A stretch of 64,000 bases of DNA, from NCBI GenBank assembly GCA_945643635.1, contig CALZFC010000130.1, positions 113,501 to 177,500 on the forward strand. Reading direction: 5' to 3'. The notes under the pieces are model-generated. The model did not search any database. It saw only the letters and a list, made by a program, of their open reading frames with translations, and was not told where the DNA came from. Source of the stretch: Allodiplogaster sudhausi. Lineage: Eukaryota; Nematoda; Chromadorea; Rhabditida; Diplogasteridae. A program made the position numbers and the translations under genes. Below, piece after piece: positions 43,704 to 54,854 of the stretch. The stretch's first letter is position 1. Every line of letters begins with the position of its first letter.

Positions 43704-45463
43704 ATGCTCTCTCCTCCGCCGCTCTCGCTCCTTCTTCTCCTCCTCCTCTCCTCCTGCCTCTTTCTCTCTCCCCTCGCCGTCTCCTCTCGCTCCTTCGATG
43801 ACTCTCTCGCCCGCTCCGTCTTCTACCCCCTCGCCGCTGCCACCTTCCGCGACTCGCCTGTGGAGTGTCTCGAGAAGCATCTGCCTGGCGCCGAGGTTGA
43901 CCAGTCAATATTAACTATACTTTTTAAAAACTCTCCCGACATTAAAAATTATTTCTACTAAATATCAATTTTAACTATAAACTCTCCAGATATTAAACAA
44001 ATTTGGTTAAACTAAACTAAACACCGCTCAGGTGCTCGGCATCTACTCGGTGACGTGCGACAGCGAGAACCACACGTGCTTCGGCTTCGTCGCCCTCTCG
44101 CAAGCCAAGCGAGCCGTCATCGTTAGCATACGGTAATTGAATTGCACGGAAATAAAGATGAACAAGAGTATCTGCTACTTCAGCGGTTCGGAACATGGAG
44201 CGCAAATTGGACAAGAAGCCAAGGAAAGCAGTCTGGTCAAGGTAGAGAGAAAGAGAGAGAGAGAGGAATAGGAAGAGTGAGAGATAGTGATACTGAAACA
44301 GAGAGAGAGAACGAGAGAGAGAAAGAGAACGAGAGAGAGAGAGAGTGAGAGAAGGAGAGAGAGAGAGTTCCCGACTGCAGAGTCCCCACGGCCGTGTCTT
44401 CGAGTACGTCCACCGTGGCTTCAATCTGCTCTGGGGTGCTGGCATGGACGCAGCTGTCGCCAATGCACTGGCATATCATACCGACTATGAGCTCTGGGTA
44501 TCTGTGCCGTTCTCTCTCTCTCTCTCTCTCTCTCTTCCTCTCTCTCTCCTTTCTCTCTCTCCTTCCTCCTCGCGCTCGCACTCTCTCTCTATCCTCCTCC
44601 TCCTCTCTCTATTTCTCTCCTCACTGTCTCTCTCTCACTCCCAGCTCTCTCTCTCTCACTATCCATCTCTCTTTATCTCTATCGATCACTCTGTCTCTCT
44701 CTCTCATCCAGGTCACTGGCCACTCCTTCGGTGGCGCGGTCGCTCCGCTGGTGGCTCTGACGGCTGCCGAGGCCGGTCTCATCCCTGCCTCTCGTCTTCT
44801 TCTCATCACTTTCGGAGCGCCACGCACCGGTGATGCGGCCTTTGCAAAGATTCTCAATGAAAAGGCGAGGCAGTTCAAAGGGGAACATGGAGTGAAATTC
44901 AAGAAAATTATATTTAAAAAAAAATGCAGGTGCCCAACGCGTTTCGAGTCACTCACAAGAATGACATCGTTCCGAGACTACCGCCGCTCATCTTCGGCTA
45001 TAGACACCATCTCACTGAGGTTGGGAGAGAGTGAGAGAGAGAGAGAGGGGGGGGAAGGAAAGAGTGAGGGAGTGAGAGAGGAAGAGAGTGAGAGAGTACG
45101 AAAGCGAGTGAGAAATTGAGAGAGTGAAATCGAAACGAAAGAGAGAGCGAGAAGGAGAGAGAGAGGGAGAAAGAGTGAGAAAGAAAGTGAGAAAGAGAGA
45201 CAGAGAGCGAGAAGGAAGGAGAGGGAGAACGAGCGGAACTAAAAAAAGAGAGAAGGATAGAGAAAGGGAGAGAATAAAGACAGACAAATCTCCTCGCTCA
45301 CAATAAGAACAGATAGTCAGAAAGTGAGAAGCAGATTCACTATCCATCGTCGATGGCCGAGCCCGCTTCCTACAAAGTGTGCAAGCGTGCGGATGACCTC
45401 GCCTGCTCGACAGGGTGACTCTCTTTCTCTACTTCTCTCTCTATCTCACCATCTCTCCCTCTG

Positions 45464-45502
<39 letters not shown>

Positions 45503-45757
45503 TCTTGCACTTCGACTTGCTCTCTCCCTTTGTCGCCGTTTCCATTTCTCTCGTCCTCTTCATCTCTCTTTCTCTTTCTCTTTCTCTGCGTCTCTCTCCC
45601 TCCCTCTTCCTTCTGCTCTTTCTCTTTCTCGCTTCCTCTCTCCTCTCGTCATAAATACCACTCTTGCAGCCGTCTCCTCATCTCCTTCGACGACCACCTC
45701 ATCTATTACAACCGCAACGTCACCGGGTGGGGACTCGCTGGCTGTCCCGTCAACTGA
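43704..45757 (+). CDS. Secreted class 3 lipase (complete, 301 residues)
   Basis: An alpha/beta-hydrolase of the fungal-lipase-like class 3 family, secreted, expected to hydrolyse acylglycerols. Exons: 43704-43895, 44032-44132, 44184-44241, 44381-44497, 44712-44891, 44930-45019, 45335-45414, 45670-45757; the sum is 906 nt with stop TGA. The protein opens with a Leu-rich signal peptide (MLSPPPLSLLLLLLLSSCLF). Visible features: IVSIRGSEHG (oxyanion strand), VTGHSFGGAVAPL (nucleophile elbow with catalytic Ser), FGAPRTGD, THKNDIVPRLPP (catalytic Asp) and YRHHLTEIHYP (catalytic His). Cysteines in VTCDSENHTC and the C-terminal NVTGWGLAGCPVN suggest disulphides, and NVT is a glycosylation site. Introns 3 and 6 contain GA arrays, introns 4 and 7 CT arrays. 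Confidence 0.93.
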
Positions 45758-45826
45758 TTGTTGATTGTGGGAAGAGGATCAATGCTCTTCATTCCCCTGC
45801 AACCTCCCCCCCCCCCTTTTTTGACA

Positions 45827-45832
45827 AATAAA
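45827..45832 (+). terminator. AATAAA polyadenylation signal of the lipase gene
   Basis: AATAAA lies about 70 bp after the lipase stop codon, preceded by a C-rich then T-rich stretch. It is the first canonical signal downstream. Confidence 0.7.
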
Positions 45833-46647
45833 TGAATGTTGCAATGACTTTGCATGATTCCAATGGAACTTGCCACATCTCAATGACGTTTCATGTAATT
45901 ACAGTCAAATTAGTACTACAACGGATACAATTAATTCTTTACGCTCAAGAAAAAATTACCCAATTAAACGATTGAAGACAAAATCTCAGTAAAGATTAGA
46001 TTTGACATGATTATTAAAGTTGATAATCAGATCCCGAAAAGCAGACAAGGAAAAGTTTAAAGCCTCGATATCTATTTGGGAATATGCATCGTATGAGAGA
46101 ACGAAGAGACTAAACCCGTTTGTTCTTACACCATAAAAGGTATAAAAAAGAAGAAGAGAACAAGTAAACTTCATATTCAACTCCTATTCAATTCAAAGGA
46201 TTTCTAGAAGATCATCATTACGAATGAACAAGATTGATGGTTTGAACCTTTCTAGTCTAGACTTTAGCAGTTTCCATCATTCTCTCTCTCTCTCTCTCTC
46301 TCTATCTCTTCAGACTTAGAACGTCTCTTCATATCTCTCTCCCTCCCTCTCTCCTCCTCATTTTCGCTCCCTTTCGCAATTGATGAATTAACAAGTGGCA
46401 CATGAAGTGGTAGATACATAGTGGCACGTCAAGTAAATATGTGGCACAACGATTGAATTCTTTGCCTGCTTGGTCTGAAGCGAAAAGGGCAAGATATTTA
46501 GAGGAATAGTAAGGAGAACAAAACTACGCACAAGCTTTTGCACTTGGAAAATCAATGCCGAATGCATTGAGAACTCGTCTTATTCTACCACCTCGGAACA
46601 GCCGCCGGAGGCTATTGATTGGGGCTCATCCAAAGTTATACCAAAAG
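45833..46647. other. Intergenic gap between lipase and membrane-protein genes
   Basis: The two genes are convergent here. The interval contains unique AT-rich DNA and a CT array at about 46281-46310. I see no exon. Confidence 0.6.
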
Positions 46648-48989
46648 TCACGTAACGGGCGGGAACTCGCTGATCTTAACATTGGGCGTCTCGGCCGACG
46701 TGGTCGACGTGGACGGCGTCGATGAGGACGCGTGCAGACCACTCGCGCCCGGCAGCTCCGGATAGCGCGCGATGGACGCATACGCGGGCGGAGGTGGATA
46801 GGGCGGAGGGGCTGCGACCCCCGCGAGACCCTGGAAAGAGCACCGGAAATAGTATCATTTGTAGCACAGGATAGTATCATTTGCAGGTACTTTTGGAAAA
46901 AAAAATTGTTTCCCCTAATTTCAACGGCTTCTTGCATGGTTATGTAACATATCTCTTTTTTTTCTTCAACTTTTCTCGGGTATCAGAAGAAAAAAAGGAA
47001 TAAAATCACGCTATAGAATCCATCTGAATTTGAATACCGATAAAATATGTTAATATATTTTGTATCACAAAGTAGTCTACCATATGCAAATGAGGATCGC
47101 GAAAGGAGGCCGGTAGCGCGCCCGGCGCGCTGTTCGTCGGGTACGGTGGCACGTACATTGGATAGCAGCCACTCTCGCTTGTCGACAGGATACCGGAGTA
47201 GTAGCCTCAAAGGAATCAGTCGATGAGGAGATTGGTCCCTAATTATCCCAAGCCTAAGCCAAATTAGTGGCCCCCTAATTAGGCTTAGGCTTGGGCTTGA
47301 AAAATGCAAATTGGTTTTTAATGTTTCTGGCCTCATGTTTCGAAAGCAAACCATGGACAAAACTAGCCGTTTACGAGGCCATTTTCCTCATCATTAAAAT
47401 ACTCCGTTTGTGGGTACAGAACAAAAGATTTTCCAAACAGTAATACGTACGATTACTGTTTGAAAAATGGTAATTTTATACATGTTTAAAATAATCAAAA
47501 TATTGATCATGTCAATAACCTGGCGGATCATAGGGCGGCACGTGAATACGCGGCGAACTCGCATGCGCCGGAGCCGTCGTGCACTGCGCATAGGCTACGG
47601 TAGCACCGAAAGTGCCCGAGGAGGATACGCTAGGAGACAGATGCGAATCGGCGGAGCCACCGACACGAGAGGCGGGCGCTGCGTGGAAGTGGTACGTGCC
47701 GCCTGTGACGAGTGGATGTAGTATGTATTTATGTACATACATATGTGGATGTGTCAAAATTATAAATGATCAATTACAGCATACAAATTATAGATGCACT
47801 ATGTGATGTAATTACAGATGTTATATGTGGACGTGTATAAAGTACGGGGAAAATAAAACTTTACGAAATCACTTCTAAGAATTTAGCATGACAAGTAATG
47901 CGTTGTAAACTTATCGCAGAAGTCAACTTGGTTCCTCCTACTCTTGTTATATCGCTATCTCTCTTCTTTTCTTTTTCCTTAGCTTCACTCTATGTCACCT
48001 TATTCTTCTTTTCTCTATCTTCTCTCTTTCTCTCTTCTTCTCTCTTTCTCTCTCTTTCTTCTTTTCTCTTTCTCTCTCCCTACCGCTCCCTCTCTCTCCC
48101 TCCCTCTCCCTCTCTCCCTCTTCCTATCTCCCTCCCCCTCTCCCTCTTACTCTCTCTCCCTCTCTCCGTCTCCCTCTCTCTACATCTTACTCTCTTTCTC
48201 TCTCTCACTCTCTCGTCCCCACTGACTCGTATCAGTGATTGTGTCCGTTGTGATGGTCGCTCTTCTCCGTCGATGCCCCCGTGAGACTGAGCGGCGACTG
48301 CTGAAAATGTAATAGTTTTTTATCTATATTTTATTTTCAGTTTTAATTATTATTTTTTTATTATTCAATGAATTTCCCCTTACTATTTTACTGACAATGA
48401 GCAAAGGATTTTCGAAAACAAATTACCAAAAAAAAAGTTATTATAATTGTTCCTAATATTCTTGTTGCTTTCAAAACTGTCTCATCAACAATCATACATA
48501 TTTCTGAGTTATATTAGAAACGGAATTATTCTTTGATGTTTATTTGTACAGTCTGAAAAAAATATTCACCTCAACTATTTCGTCATTGTTGCAGGGAACA
48601 TAAAAAAAGTTTTTTTTTCCGCACGCAAGTAAGAGTTGATTATGATACTTACGGAGAAAATGTGAATGGAACATCGACTAGAAAGAAAATAGCAGAAATA
48701 ATTAGAAACGCGCACGCGTGAGACTTTATGTAGACAGAAGGGATGAGAGAGAAAGATGAGGAGAGAAAGAGGGAACCAGGAAGATAGAGTGAGAGAGAGA
48801 GAGAACGTGAAAGGACAACGTCCAGATTCCCAGAAAGGACTGCTCAATTTCTCAAGGCCTTTCAACGTCATGATTAGCTTTTCTGGCGTCTTGCGCACGA
48901 AACATATACATACTTTTTTCCCATTTCTCTTCCCCTTTAAACTTTATCTTTCTCGTCCTCTCCAACTCTCCCTCTCTCTCTCCTCTCTC

Positions 48990-49022
<33 letters not shown>

Positions 49023-49156
49023 TTCTCTTCTCTCTCGCTCTCTTCTCTCTCGTCTCACGCTCTCTCTCTCACGTGCCTCTCTATCTCTCTTTCACCTCTC
49101 TTTATCCCTCCCGTCTCTCTCAGCTCACTCTATCTCATCTTTCTTTCTCTCTCTCG

Positions 49157-49190
<34 letters not shown>

Positions 49191-49999
49191 TGCTTTCCAA
49201 CCCATGCGTAAGAATAGGTTTCGCCAATATGCTAAATAAAGATGCGCGACCCATGCATGACCTGGCTCTTCTGCCGTAGTAACAAGTGGCGAGATTTGAT
49301 AGAATGAGACGTCTGTAGTAGAATGAATCAACATTTCATTCCCACGCGAATGACGTCAATCCACGAAGGAGATGGAAAAGAAAAGACTCCTTCAGGCATG
49401 AGAGAGAGAGAGAGAGATGCTTACTAATACTAATCCTTCTAACACGTCATGGTCAGATATGTAAGAAGAGTATGCAGTTTTCACCTATATTCTCCATCTA
49501 TATACATACATATATATACTAGTATATGCCTCATCACTAGTCACATATAAATAAACTGATTTAAAAAAACCTCTATTTCTAAAGGTGAGTTGAGAGACCA
49601 ACGGAAGCAATAGGATCGATGAGTTGACCATATTTCATTGTCTACGCCTCTCACATTAGGCTCTAATTTTCTTTGGAGATGGGTAGACTTACAAGCTTAG
49701 ATTAAGGAGCTTCACTCAAGTCTAAGCTCAACAGTGCTTAAAGGAGCACACGCAACTACTTGAATTTTCCTGATCATTGTTCACTCGAATCTCTCTAAAT
49801 CACACATGCTCTCTCGACCTTGTGTCAGGCAAAAAGGCGCTACGCGAGTTTTTGTGGCTCTAACGTCGCGACGAGGCAGAGCTTGACGGCGAGAATGAGC
49901 AGGAAGAGGAGCGAGAAGGCGATGAAGGGCACGAAGAGGAAGAGAGGCGTGCCGCTCAGCTCGAGCATGCCGCCGCCACTGCCTCCCTCGCGCTCCTTT
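46648..49999 (-). CDS. Single-pass membrane protein with PPxY tail (5' incomplete)
   Basis: Exons that join in phase: 49999-49865, 48300-48227, 47702-47520, 47205-47081, 46830-46648 with stop TGA at 46650-46648. The first listed exon encodes a Gly-rich stretch and one transmembrane helix (LFLFVPFIAFSLLFLLILAV, then KLCLVAT). The next gives a strongly basic juxtamembrane segment (SRRSVSRGHRRRRAT), predicting a cytoplasmic C-terminus. The tail is rich in Pro, Ser, Thr and Tyr with PY motifs for WW-domain ligases (VPPYDPPG, VPPYPTN, APPPYPPPPAYAS) and ends KISEFPPVT. Architecture resembles Shisa, WBP1 or VOPP1-type adaptors, which have a Cys-rich ectodomain before the helix; that ectodomain is not identified here, so the family is inference. 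A candidate upstream exon is listed separately. Confidence 0.65.
47247..47299. repeat. Inverted TTAGGC telomere-like repeats (hairpin)
   Basis: CCCAAGCCTAAGCC at 47247-47260 is the exact complement of GGCTTAGGCTTGGG at 47282-47295, with a 21-bp spacer. The right arm reads TTAGGCTTAGGCTTGGGCTT, that is, nematode telomere units with one variant. It lies in the intron between 47205 and 47520. Confidence 0.75.
47935..49195. repeat. CT array clusters in the introns of the membrane-protein gene
   Basis: Arrays at about 47960-48215 and 48960-49190 on the plus strand, so GA-type in this minus-strand transcript. The first ends about 12 bp from the donor at 48226. Confidence 0.8.
49761..49842 (-). repeat. 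85-bp dispersed repeat, copy 4 (minus orientation)
   Basis: On the minus strand it reads GCGCCTTTTTGCCTGACACA, GGTCGAGAGAGCATG, and ends GATCAGGAAAATTCAAGTA, nearly matching copy 2. It begins about 22 bp after the donor of the transmembrane exon at 49865. Confidence 0.7.
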
Positions 50000-50899
50000 C
50001 TGAAAGGGAAGAAAAATTTGAATTTTAAAAATTCCCGCCAATTACTATCGATTAAAAAGTTTTGTCGCCTTTCGGCAAAGGACAACCAACTTTCGTCAAT
50101 AAAATCAATAATGCATAAAATAGAAAGGTATATGAAAAGATATGTACTAGATGCTCGGGTGGATCAACACCGTAACAAGGAGGAGTTGTTCACATTGAAT
50201 TCTTGATAAATAAAATTTTAAAATTATATTACGTCTATTTCTTTTCCCATCACGTTTATGCTAGTCAGCCTTTCTAGTCTGCTGTGCTTTGTTACAAATC
50301 TCACTTTACAGTATCCACTGATAAAGAATTGCAAAGTTGAGCAGTTTTTTTAATGTTAGTAACAATGGCAGGACTCGTTCACAACAACCATTCAGCTTCA
50401 ATTTCGCAAGCTTCTCTTCTCATCTGTGGCATTTTCTGTGAATCTACTAACAATGAGATGCATTTCCTATTGATTCCATCTTTGATTGACTCTATACAAA
50501 AAGGTAAGTGCAATGGAACAAGCTGACCATGAGGAGTCTTTTTGTAATCGTGGAAACAGTTAGCGTAGATGATGTGGAAACTAAGAAGACAAGGACAGTA
50601 ATAAAATTCGACCCATGTCAGAGAAATGTTCCCAAATCTTCTTACAGTACCCCGGGTTCCATGTCGTCCGACCAAAGTTCAAAAATAATAATAAATTTTA
50701 GCTCAAAGCTGGTCCTACTGCACCATTAAAAGAATGTTTTGCATGATATACTTACTTGCTAAAACTTTTCTATTTAGTGACAGTTCTTCTTTTTATATAA
50801 ATTGTAAAACAATGTATATCTCTTTATTTTTGTGTTTGCTCATCGTTGCTTGGCTGCGGCGGCGACCGCCTGCCAACCGGCCACCGTTGCGGGTAGACG

Positions 50900-50977
50900 A
50901 GAGAGGGAGGTAGAGAGAGAGAGAGAAAGAGAGAAAGAGAGGGAATTGAAGAGAGGGAAGAGAGAGAGTGAGAGGGA

Positions 50978-51014
<37 letters not shown>

Positions 51015-51453
51015 GAGGAGAGAGAGAGTGGCACAGAGTTCGGAGGAGCGATCGGCAGAGATGCGCCTTACATTATCCGCTCTGAGACATGCTGAAGGAG
51101 AACCTTGCAGTGTTCGTGGCGCTTGTCTGAACGAATAAAGTTATAATTATATGTAATAAGTAATTTAAATTAATTATAACCATTTTACAATATTAAACCA
51201 AAAGTTGGTGAGCAATTATATTTCATAAAAAGCATTGTCCGCCTACTCTTCGTTATGATTTCATACAGGCTCATACATATTTATGCGCTCATAACATATT
51301 CAGATATGTATCTACTGCAAATGTCAAAAGTTACTTGTAATGAAAAGGAGAGAGAGTTAGGTGGAGAGAGAGCGGGATCAGGTGAGGCAGTGATAAACAA
51401 GGGAGAGAGTGACAGAGAGAACTAAAGAGAGACAGAGAAATAGAGAGAGAGCA

Positions 51454-51494
<41 letters not shown>

Positions 51495-51966
51495 TTGAGC
51501 TGGAGGCGCCAATTACTGTAATCGTAAGCAGGACTCGCGGCAAAATGCAACCACGAGCACGTGATGCCAATGCATACCTTTGACAATGTATTGGGAGTGA
51601 AGGAGAGCTGGACGGGAAGAGAGAGAAAGGTGCGAGAGAGAGGGGGAGAGAGAATGAGAGAGAGAGGAGAGAGAGAAAGAGAAGGAGAGTGAAGAGAGAG
51701 AAAGAGAGAGAGAGAGGCAGAGAAAGCTGCAAGAGAGAGAGAGAGACAGAGAGACAGAGAGAGAGCGAACTAGACATAATTTTAACTGCAATGTGCACAC
51801 ATATACCGGTGCCTGCAGGAAAGTTTATGATTGGCGGGGCGGCTGTTGACAGGCAGCATGAAAGAGAAGACTGGAATAAATAAATAATAGAGAACAGGGA
51901 TGCAATGTAAAGAGAAAGGAAAACAAAGTGGAGCATTGAGGAGACATATGAAATGGAAGGTGAATG

Positions 51967-52007
<41 letters not shown>

Positions 52008-53882
52008 GAAGAGAGAGAGAGACAACAAAATACAATGATTTGAATAAGATTATTGTCTGTCATACCCCAGCCGAGTTTTGGCTACACCTGACAGGGTAAG
52101 CGCCCCAACGAGAAGTGGCTATCAAAACATTGAGAGAGAAAGAGGCAGAGAGAGAGAGAGAGAGAAGAGAGAGGGGGAGAGAAAAGTGAAAAAGAGACAG
52201 TGAATTGAGAGAGATAGTATGAATATATATCATATACACGATTTAAATGGCAGGGGGCGAATAAATGTGTAAAAGGAGAATTTAGGTTCCAGACAGGGTA
52301 CGATAAAATGATAAAAAGCTGCAAGAATATAGAGGGAGGGAAAGGAAGACACATATTCAGAGTGAAAGACAAAGAGAGAGAGAGAGAAGGACAGAGAGAG
52401 AGTGAAAGAGAGAGAGGAGTAGAGATACAGATACAGAGAGAGAAGGAGAGAGAGAGAAAGAGAGAGAGAGAGAACGAGAGAGAGAGAGAGAGAGGTAGAG
52501 AGAGGGAAAGAGAGAAGAAGAGACAATTCGTGGCTTTCGCTGAAGTACATTTGTATGGATTAAAAAGGTCGGTTTGACTCTGTTTTTGATGTGTCTCTCT
52601 CTGTTTGGCAGTGTGTATGAGTGAATACAAAATTCGGCATGTCTCCTCCACTCGAATGAAAGCGACTTTGGCGAGAAGACAAAATGAACAAAATGGCATA
52701 AAAGGCAATGTGGCAAGTAAACATTTAAAGGAGAGAAAAAAAAACTGGTGGAGTTTACAAAAAAAGTGGCAGAGATCCATCATGGTAAATGACGACCATT
52801 TGCGAGCAAAACGTGCGAGTAGAATGATGGCTACTTTGGCCAGGCTTAAGTTGTCTTCTTTCGTTTTTGGACACCAAATCCGCTGTGTGTACGGTGCACT
52901 AGGTAAAAGAAAGAAACATCTAATCTTTTGAGAAATTCGGACTGGATTGCGAGCTTTCTAAGAAGGTAAAAAAAACTAAAAGACAAAAATGGCACAAGTC
53001 AATAACGCGCCTTATTGTTAGATATGGGTAAATGCTGCCAAAAGGCATTGCACCTGGAGCTTTTGATAACGACAAAGAGCAAGGTAGCTGAGAGATTTTG
53101 AATCTCTCTCTTTCTCTCCCTCTCCCCTCTCCCCTCTCACTCTCTCCCTCTCACGCTCTACTTTTTCCCTTCGCTGTTCCACGCTCCCTTTATCGGCACC
53201 TTTCGCCTTGGTAACGTCGTCCGCCGCCCTGGAAACCGGCGGAGCGGCTAGTACTGATATCACACACGGCCAGGCCTTTTCTCGGGCTGTCGCCTCGAGC
53301 TACTCAAAGAATGGGAGAGAGAAAGAGGGTGAGAGAAAGGGGAGAGAGAGAGAGAGAGGAAAGGGAGTGAGAGTTGAGAGAGAGAGCGAGAGAGAGAGAG
53401 AATGAGAGAGAGAGAGAGATGAAGAGGACGAGATGAAATGGGAAAGTAGGCAGAGATATTGAGGGAGAGAGAGAGAGCTTGCGAGAGATATAGAGGAAGG
53501 ATGAGATTTACTAGAAGAGACTACGAGTGTCTGTGGCTGTCAACGGCGAAAGGATACGACAAGTAAAAAAAGGGAGCAAAAATGTGTCTGCGCTCACTTG
53601 CGCATTCTTTTACATCACATTCTCACGCTTTTTTCTCTCTCTCTATCTCCCTCTCCCTGCCTCTTTTTCTCTCTAACTCTCCCGCTCGCTCGCTCTCTCT
53701 CTCTCTCCTTCTCCCCTCTGGCAACATCACTCTCTGAGAACTCCTGCTTGGACCAGGTGGATTCAGTAATCGAAAGTTACTCCGCCAGAAAAACTATCAG
53801 AATTGATTAGGCGACGAAAAGTAGTCAGACGAAGACAATGAGAAAGGGATCGTGTCCGATGTGAACTAGAGGAGAGAGAGAG

Positions 53883-53934
<52 letters not shown>

Positions 53935-54001
53935 GGAAGAGAGAGAAAAAGCGAGCGAGAGATGGAGAGAGAGAAAGAAAAAGGGGAGAGAGAAGGGAAA
54001 G

Positions 54002-54039
<38 letters not shown>

Positions 54040-54110
54040 GAGAGAAAGGAGATGAAGGCTGTGAGCAAAAAAGAATAGGGAACGAGAGAGGAAGAGAGGG
54101 AGAGAGAGAA
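50900..54110. repeat. Microsatellite-dominated interval between membrane-protein and kinase genes
   Basis: GA arrays at about 50900-51030, 51350-51495, 51610-51765, 51968-52020, 52130-52200, 52370-52520, 53305-53480 and 53875-54110; CT arrays at about 53105-53155 and 53635-53710. Long Ser/Leu or Arg/Glu frames are artefacts. A non-repetitive frame at 52605-52931 has no splice borders and biased A-rich composition, so I do not call it. Confidence 0.75.
51072..51126 (-). CDS. Candidate upstream exon of the PPxY membrane protein
   Basis: After TTCGTTCAG the frame encodes KRHEHCKVLLQHVSERI and ends at donor GTAAGG in phase 2, which is the phase required by the exon at 49999. On the plus strand the same segment reads LRHAEGEPCSVRGACLNE with an overlapping AATAAA, so strand and identity are uncertain. 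Confidence 0.25.
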
Positions 54111-54854
54111 AAGAGATAATAATGTAAGCCTCGAGGTCTCACAATCAGAAAAGAGATCCGAGGACATGTTCGAAGTTGCGGGTGGTGTTAGCTGCTTGGA
54201 ATACTGCCATACGACGATTGCAGAGATGTTGAAAATGAGAAGAATTTCCAGAAAGTTTAGGAGGGAGATTTTTAAGAACTTGTGGAAACAGAATCTAAAT
54301 AAAGTAGTTTAATGAACAAGAAAAAGGGAAAAAGGTGCTTGAAATAGTTTATTATTCGCAAATGAATTCTTCATAATTGGGATCGAAATACTGAAAATGC
54401 GGAAAAATTGTTTAGGACGTATTTGAAAAGATCTAATTTTGCAATTTATTAGGGAAAGATAAAGAATTAGCCTGCACTTTCGCCTAACGTAATTTATACT
54501 AACTAACTAATTCTGAAATACCAGATAAAGTATTAGTGATTTTTTTTTTCGATATAAGCAGTCGTATGTGATAAAAAAATACATAGATTAGAAGTATTTT
54601 CAGCAAGCTCTCTCTCTCTGAACTTCCCCGCAGCTCTCTCCCGTCGCTTCTTTGTTTTGAGGGTGCGTTGCTAGAGTAATTTCGGTGTAGATTATTTCAT
54701 TGATGCTGGTGGAGTTAACGGAAGCGGCAAAGTAAATGTTTTAAAAACGGAATGCCTCGTTACTAACGACGCTTTGTTTTCCGTGCTCTTTATCGTGTTA
54801 TTTATATTTACTAAAGTAAAAGTAGGTGGTAATATAATTTTTTTGATACAAAAG

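Noticed and set aside
52605..52931. 108-codon plus-strand frame
   Set aside because: It starts with a non-ATG codon, is Lys/Arg-rich because of A-rich DNA, and has no splice or polyadenylation context.
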